Source of the DNA: Streptomyces sp. NBC_00461
GTDB lineage: Bacteria; Actinomycetota; Actinomycetes; Streptomycetales; Streptomycetaceae
Assembly: GCF_036013935.1 (NCBI RefSeq)
Contig: NZ_CP107902.1
Span: 3,877,001 to 3,941,000 of the forward strand
Direction of reading: 5' to 3'
DNA length: 64,000 nucleotides
In this document: positions 60,419 through 64,000 of the stretch, piece after piece
How positions within the stretch are numbered: position 1 is the stretch's first letter
Layout: the number at the start of each line of letters is the position of its first letter
The notes under the pieces: model-generated
What the model saw: only the letters and a program-made list of their open reading frames with translations
Databases searched by the model: none
What the model was told of the DNA's origin: nothing
Position numbers and translations under genes: made by a program

Positions 60419-61693
60419 GTGATGAATGCAGCGATCACCCTTGTCCGCACACACCGTCTCCTCACACTCGGCGCCGCCTGGCTCTCCACCCGTGCCCTGA
60501 TGCTGTGGCTGCTCGCGCACAACGCGACGCCGCTGCTCGGCCGGGGCGGGGTCGCGCGGGAGGTGTGGCGCCTGTACCACCACTGGTACGGCGTCCTCGC
60601 GCACGGCGCCTTCCCCGCGCACGACCCGCTGTGGCAGTACCCCCCGGGCGCGGGCGCGGTACTGCTGTCGCCCGCTCTGCTGCCGGGCCTGACCTACTTT
60701 CAGGCGTTCGTGGCCCTCACCCTCGCCGCCGACGCGGCGATCACGCTGGCGCTGGCCCACGCGGGCACCCGAACCGGCCGCACCCTCCTCGGGGCCGCGA
60801 TGTGGGTGGCCGGTCTCCCGCTCCTCCTGCACGTCCCGCTCGCCCGCTACGACGTGCAGGTCACGGCGTTCGCCGTCATCTCCCTGTTGACGTTGTCGCG
60901 CTCCACGCGCGCGTACGGGGTGCTGGCGGCGCTGGGCGCACTGGTGAAGGTGTGGCCGGCGCTGGTGCTGCTGGGTACCCCGAGAGGGCGCACGACGCGT
61001 TCCGCGTGGGTCTGGGCCGCCGTCACCGGGGCCGGGTCGCTCGCGCTCTTCTCGGCGCTGTTCGCCAACCCGCTGGCGTTCCTGCGGCAACAGGGCGGCC
61101 GGGGCGTGCAGATCGAGTCGCTCGGCGGCACGGCACTCGCCCTGGCCACGCATGCCGGATGGCCGGGGAAGGTCCGCTACCAGTACGGCGCGCTGGAGTT
61201 CACGGGACCGCATGTGCGGACCGTCGCGCACGTGTCCCTCGCGCTCACGGCGGTCGCCTTCGGGCTGCTGCTCCTGTGGCGGCTGCGGGCCCGGCACTGG
61301 ACGCCCGCGACGCCGTACGACGCGGCGCTGAGCGCGGTGCTGCTGTTCACTGTCACCAGCCGGGTGATCAGCCCGCAGTACATGATCTGGCTGCTGGGCA
61401 CAGCCGCCGTGTGTCTGACCTCGCGGCACACCGTGCAGCGCCCGGCGGCCGCCCTGATCCTGGTGGCGACCGCGCTCAGCGTCGTCGCCTATCCGACCCT
61501 GTACTCCCAGGTCAGGGCGTGCACGTGGACGGGCTGCGGCCTGATGCTCGCCCGCAACGGGCTACTCGCCGCAGCCGCCGTACTGTCCTTCACCCGCCTG
61601 TGGCGCTCCACCGCCACCCCGCCCACGATGCGGAACCAGGCACCACGCGTGTCCCCCGATGCACGGGGCGTCGCACCGGTCGTGCACGTATGA
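60419..61693 (+). CDS. DUF2029/GT87 polyprenol-phosphate-mannose-type glycosyltransferase
   Basis: A 424-residue membrane protein with about ten helices and the GT87 pattern: a first loop with HHWYGVLAHGAFPAHDPLWQ YPPGAG-like residues and LARYDVQVTAFAVIS in the middle. GT87 proteins (MptC/PimE relatives) transfer mannose or arabinose from polyprenyl phosphate to cell-envelope acceptors. galE follows 80 bases later in the same direction, suggesting a shared sugar-polymer role. It is divergent from the other GT-C gene. Confidence 0.78.
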   Translation: MMNAAITLVRTHRLLTLGAAWLSTRALMLWLLAHNATPLLGRGGVAREVWRLYHHWYGVLAHGAFPAHDPLWQYPPGAGAVLLSPALLPGLTYFQAFVALTLAADAAITLALAHAGTRTGRTLLGAAMWVAGLPLLLHVPLARYDVQVTAFAVISLLTLSRSTRAYGVLAALGALVKVWPALVLLGTPRGRTTRSAWVWAAVTGAGSLALFSALFANPLAFLRQQGGRGVQIESLGGTALALATHAGWPGKVRYQYGALEFTGPHVRTVAHVSLALTAVAFGLLLLWRLRARHWTPATPYDAALSAVLLFTVTSRVISPQYMIWLLGTAAVCLTSRHTVQRPAAALILVATALSVVAYPTLYSQVRACTWTGCGLMLARNGLLAAAAVLSFTRLWRSTATPPTMRNQAPRVSPDARGVAPVVHV

Positions 61694-61772
61694 CTCCCCG
61701 GGCCTGCTTCACTGATAGCGACGTCAGCGCACATCGCACACCTCAGGCCAACTGACGAGGGGACGGCCGTAC

Positions 61773-62753
61773 ATGACCTGGCTGATCACCGGCGGTGCCG
61801 GCTACATCGGGGCGCACGTCGTCCGGGCGATGTCCGAGGCGGGCGAGAGGGCCGTGGTGTACGACGACCTGTCGACGGGCATCGCCGAGCGCGTGCCGGA
61901 CGGGGTGCCGCTGGTGGTGGGTTCGACGCTGGACGGCGAGCGGGTCGGGCGGGTGCTCGCGGAACACGACGTCACCGGCGTCGTGCACCTGGCCGCGAAG
62001 AAGCAGGTGGGCGAGTCGGTGGACCTGCCCCTGCACTACTACCGGGAGAACGTCGAGGGCCTGCGCGTCCTCCTGGAGGCCGTGACGGCGGCCGACGTGC
62101 CGTCCTTCGTGTTCTCGTCGTCCGCGGCCGTCTATGGCATGCCTGACGTGGACCTGGTGACGGAGGAGACGCCCTGCGTGCCGATGTCGCCGTACGGCGA
62201 GACGAAGCTGGCCGGCGAATGGCTGGTCCGCGCGACGGGCCGGGCGACCGGCCTGTCCACCGCCTCCCTGCGCTACTTCAACGTGGCGGGCGCGGCGACC
62301 CCCCGGCTCGCGGACACCGGAGTCTTCAACCTGATCCCGATGGTCTTCGAGAAGCTCACCGAGAACGCAGCCCCGCACATCTTCGGCGACGACTATCCGA
62401 CCCCCGACGGGACATGCGTACGCGACTACATCCACGTGGTCGACCTGGCCGAGGCACATGTCGCGGCCGCCCGCGCGCTCCGGTCGTCCCCCGGCCGCGA
62501 CCTCACCCTCAACATCGGCCGCGGCGAGGGCGTCTCCGTCCGCGAGATGATCGACCACATCAACACGATCACGGGCTACGACCGCCCCCCGACCGTCACC
62601 CCGCGCCGCCCCGGCGACCCACCCCGAGTCGTCGCCTCCGCCGACCACGCCGCCACCGAACTGACCTGGAAGGCCAAGCACGACATCCAGGACATGATCA
62701 CCTCGGCCTGGGAGGGCTGGGTGCGACTGCATCCGGAGGCGGCGCGGGACTAG
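61773..62753 (+). CDS. galE: UDP-glucose 4-epimerase
   Basis: A 326-residue short-chain dehydrogenase/reductase that interconverts UDP-glucose and UDP-galactose. NAD motif TGGAGYIGAHVV (6-17), VHLAAKKQVGES, the catalytic Ser near 117 in FSSSAAVYG, and Tyr141-x3-Lys145 in SPYGETKLAGEW. RYFNVAGA and GTCVRDYIHVVDLAEAH are GalE signatures. It is cytoplasmic. It lies next to membrane glycosyltransferases, not beside galT/galK, so it probably supplies UDP-galactose for surface glycans. Confidence 0.92.
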   Translation: MTWLITGGAGYIGAHVVRAMSEAGERAVVYDDLSTGIAERVPDGVPLVVGSTLDGERVGRVLAEHDVTGVVHLAAKKQVGESVDLPLHYYRENVEGLRVLLEAVTAADVPSFVFSSSAAVYGMPDVDLVTEETPCVPMSPYGETKLAGEWLVRATGRATGLSTASLRYFNVAGAATPRLADTGVFNLIPMVFEKLTENAAPHIFGDDYPTPDGTCVRDYIHVVDLAEAHVAAARALRSSPGRDLTLNIGRGEGVSVREMIDHINTITGYDRPPTVTPRRPGDPPRVVASADHAATELTWKAKHDIQDMITSAWEGWVRLHPEAARD

Positions 62754-62797
62754 TGCCGCCGCCGTCGACCTCGGCAGCGACACGGACACCGATCAGG

Positions 62798-63443
62798 TCA
62801 CTGATGGTTCAGATACGTCAGTACGGCCAGCACCCGGCAGTGGCCGCTGTCGTTCGGTGGCAGGGACAGTTTGAGGAAGACGTTGCCGATGTGTTTGTGG
62901 ACCGCGCGTTCGGTGACGACGAGTGTCTTGGCGATGGTCGCGTTGTCGTGGCCCTCGGCCATCAGTGACAGCACCTCACGCTCGCGCGGGGGGAGCGGGT
63001 CGAGGGTCGTGTCCTTGCGGCGGGCGAGGAGTTCGGTGACGACCTCGGGGTCGAGTGCCGTGCCGCCGGCGGCGACCCGCTCCAGCGCGTCGAGGAACTC
63101 GCCGACCCGGCCGACCCGGTCCTTGAGCAGATAGCCGAGCCCGCTCGCGCCCCCGGCCAGCAGTTCGGCGGCGTACGTCTCCTCGACGTGCTGCGAGAGC
63201 ACCAGCACCGGGAGCCCGGGGATCCGCTCGCGGGCCGCCAGCGCCGCGCGCAGGGCCCTCGTCGCGGAAGCCGGGCGGCATGCGCACATCGAGCGCGGCG
63301 GCGTCGGGGCGGTGCTCCAGCAGCGCGGGCAGGACCTCGGGCCCGGTGCCCGCGACGGCCACGACCTCATGTCCGGCGGACGTCAGCAGGAGGACGAGCC
63401 CTTCGCGCAGCAGGGCGTTGACCTAGGCGATCACGACTCTCAC
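62798..63443 (-). pseudogene. NarL/FixJ-type response regulator broken by nonsense and frameshift
   Basis: Read from a GTG at 63443 the protein would start VRVVIA and then meet TAG (63423-63425) where response regulators have the acidic ED pair; the second acid is also changed to Val. The frame continues VNALLREGLVLLLTSAGHEV with DAAALDVRMPPGF (the phospho-Asp region). One extra base in the GGGCCC run at 63253-63258 shifts the frame. Downstream in the new frame are LVLSQHVEETYAAELLAGG, GYLLKDRV and the LuxR helix-turn-helix PREREVLSLMAEGHDNATIA with VTERAVHKHIGNVFLKL. No histidine kinase gene is adjacent. Two independent lesions make a sequencing error unlikely. Confidence 0.85.
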
Positions 63444-63520
63444 GGCAGTCCCGCCTCAACTCCGGCCACCGCACGCGGCGACTCGTTCCCCGGTCACGGG
63501 CGGCCGGCGAGCGCACCATA

Positions 63521-63577
63521 CTCACAGCGCTTTGGGACGCTCACAGCGACTTGAGACGCTCACAGCGCCTTGAGCGC
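63521..63577. repeat. Three 19-bp repeats at the TetR gene end
   Basis: The unit ctcacagcgacttgagacg recurs three times with few changes (starts 63521, 63540 and 63559). The last copy contains the TetR stop codon and its final codons, so the other two are frame-shifted copies of the gene end. Confidence 0.85.
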
Positions 63578-64000
63578 CTCCGCGGTGGCCCGCGCGAGCG
63601 CCCCGAGATACCCCTTCGGCAGCTTCGGGCTGCGGATCACCACCGAGCGCCAGTACAGGGGGCCCGAGATCAGGTCGAGGGCCAGCTCGTCGTCGAACCC
63701 CTCGCGGATCTCGCCGCGCCGCTCGGCCGCCACCAGGATCTTGCTGGCCACGCCCTCCTGTCCCTCCCGCAGCGTCTTCTGCATCGCCTCGGCGATCTCG
63801 GGGTTGCGGGCCGCCTCGGCCTGCAGGTCCGGGATGATCTGCGAGGCCACCGGGTGGCGCAGGGCGCGCGAGGTGACCTCGTACAGCAGGCGCAGATCGC
63901 CCTCCAGGGAACCCGTGTCCGGCGTCGGCAGGCCCATCACCGCGAGCGCCGAGACGACGTCGAGCACCAGGTGCAGCTTGGAGCGCCAGCGGCGGTAGAC
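63560..64000 (-). CDS. TetR-family transcription regulator, N-terminus outside window
   Basis: The frame is open to the last base. The first visible residues, VYRRWRSKLHLVLDVV, are the end of a TetR helix-turn-helix (YRRW.SK), so only about 40 N-terminal residues are missing. The rest is the TetR C-terminal ligand/dimer domain (LRLLYEVTSRALRHPVASQI, LALDLISGPLYWRSVVIRSP). The ATG/GTG-like start visible inside the window is not the true start. The target is not visible. The 3' end carries a 19-bp tandem duplication. Confidence 0.85.
   Translation of the reverse strand, partial: VYRRWRSKLHLVLDVVSALAVMGLPTPDTGSLEGDLRLLYEVTSRALRHPVASQIIPDLQAEAARNPEIAEAMQKTLREGQEGVASKILVAAERRGEIREGFDDELALDLISGPLYWRSVVIRSPKLPKGYLGALARATAEALKAL

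Noticed and set aside
63444..63559. Histidine kinase partner for the broken response regulator
   Set aside because: The space upstream holds only repeats and then a TetR gene.

Overview
The window is high-GC, gene-dense DNA with strong G/C third-codon bias. Gene order (murA, HU, malic enzyme, HelD-type ATPase, sigU/anti-sigma, nnaR-narK, ssrA-smpB, ftsEX, prfB, pkaB-pkaA, two sugar ABC systems, ohrA/ohrR, galE) is that of a Streptomyces chromosome core, close to what I recall around SCO2949-SCO2990 of S. coelicolor. This assignment comes from family recognition and memory, not from a database search.

Left third (1-21.8 kb): the 3' end of murA, whose last 20 codons are duplicated after the stop; HU and malic enzyme; a structured intergenic RNA candidate with an intrinsic terminator; a HelD/HelR-like ATPase; sigU and its zinc anti-sigma factor; a CGNR regulator; a DUF1772 protein; nnaR and narK for nitrate/nitrite; a membrane protein with a Pro/Gln-rich tail; a divergent HxlR/RidA-like pair in degraded surroundings; a translationally coupled surface-polysaccharide operon (anchored protein, NodB deacetylase-GT2 fusion, acyltransferase-3); and a divergent LysR/MFS pair.

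Middle (21.8-42.5 kb): a glycan-utilisation locus with a binding protein, two permeases, a YicI-type alpha-xylosidase, a LacI regulator carrying a TTA codon, and a secreted GH3 enzyme. Two perfect palindromes precede it and no ABC ATPase is encoded. A convergent CE1/PHB-depolymerase-type esterase follows. Then come a vapC relic beside tmRNA, tmRNA and smpB, an S41 protease, ftsX and ftsE, a small zinc-ribbon membrane protein, an LAETG sortase substrate, prfB, and the Ser/Thr kinases pkaB and pkaA.

Right third (42.5-64 kb): divergent from pkaA is a large FHA protein fused to an EccC/FtsK-like ATPase, a plausible kinase-output partner. Next are a repeat array, a second ABC system whose first permease has an inserted extracytoplasmic domain, and three tandem GT2/glycerophosphotransferase fusions for a cell-wall glycopolymer. 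The window closes with ohrA/ohrR, two GT-C glycosyltransferases, galE, a disrupted NarL-type response regulator, and a TetR gene cut by the window edge.

Main points for follow-up: the orphan FHA-EccC-like protein beside two kinases; reciprocal motif loss among the three teichoic-type fusion enzymes; the permease with an inserted beta-domain; the RNA between malic enzyme and helicase; the murA 3' duplication; short tandem repeats at several gene ends; and the TTA codon (possible bldA control) in the LacI regulator.
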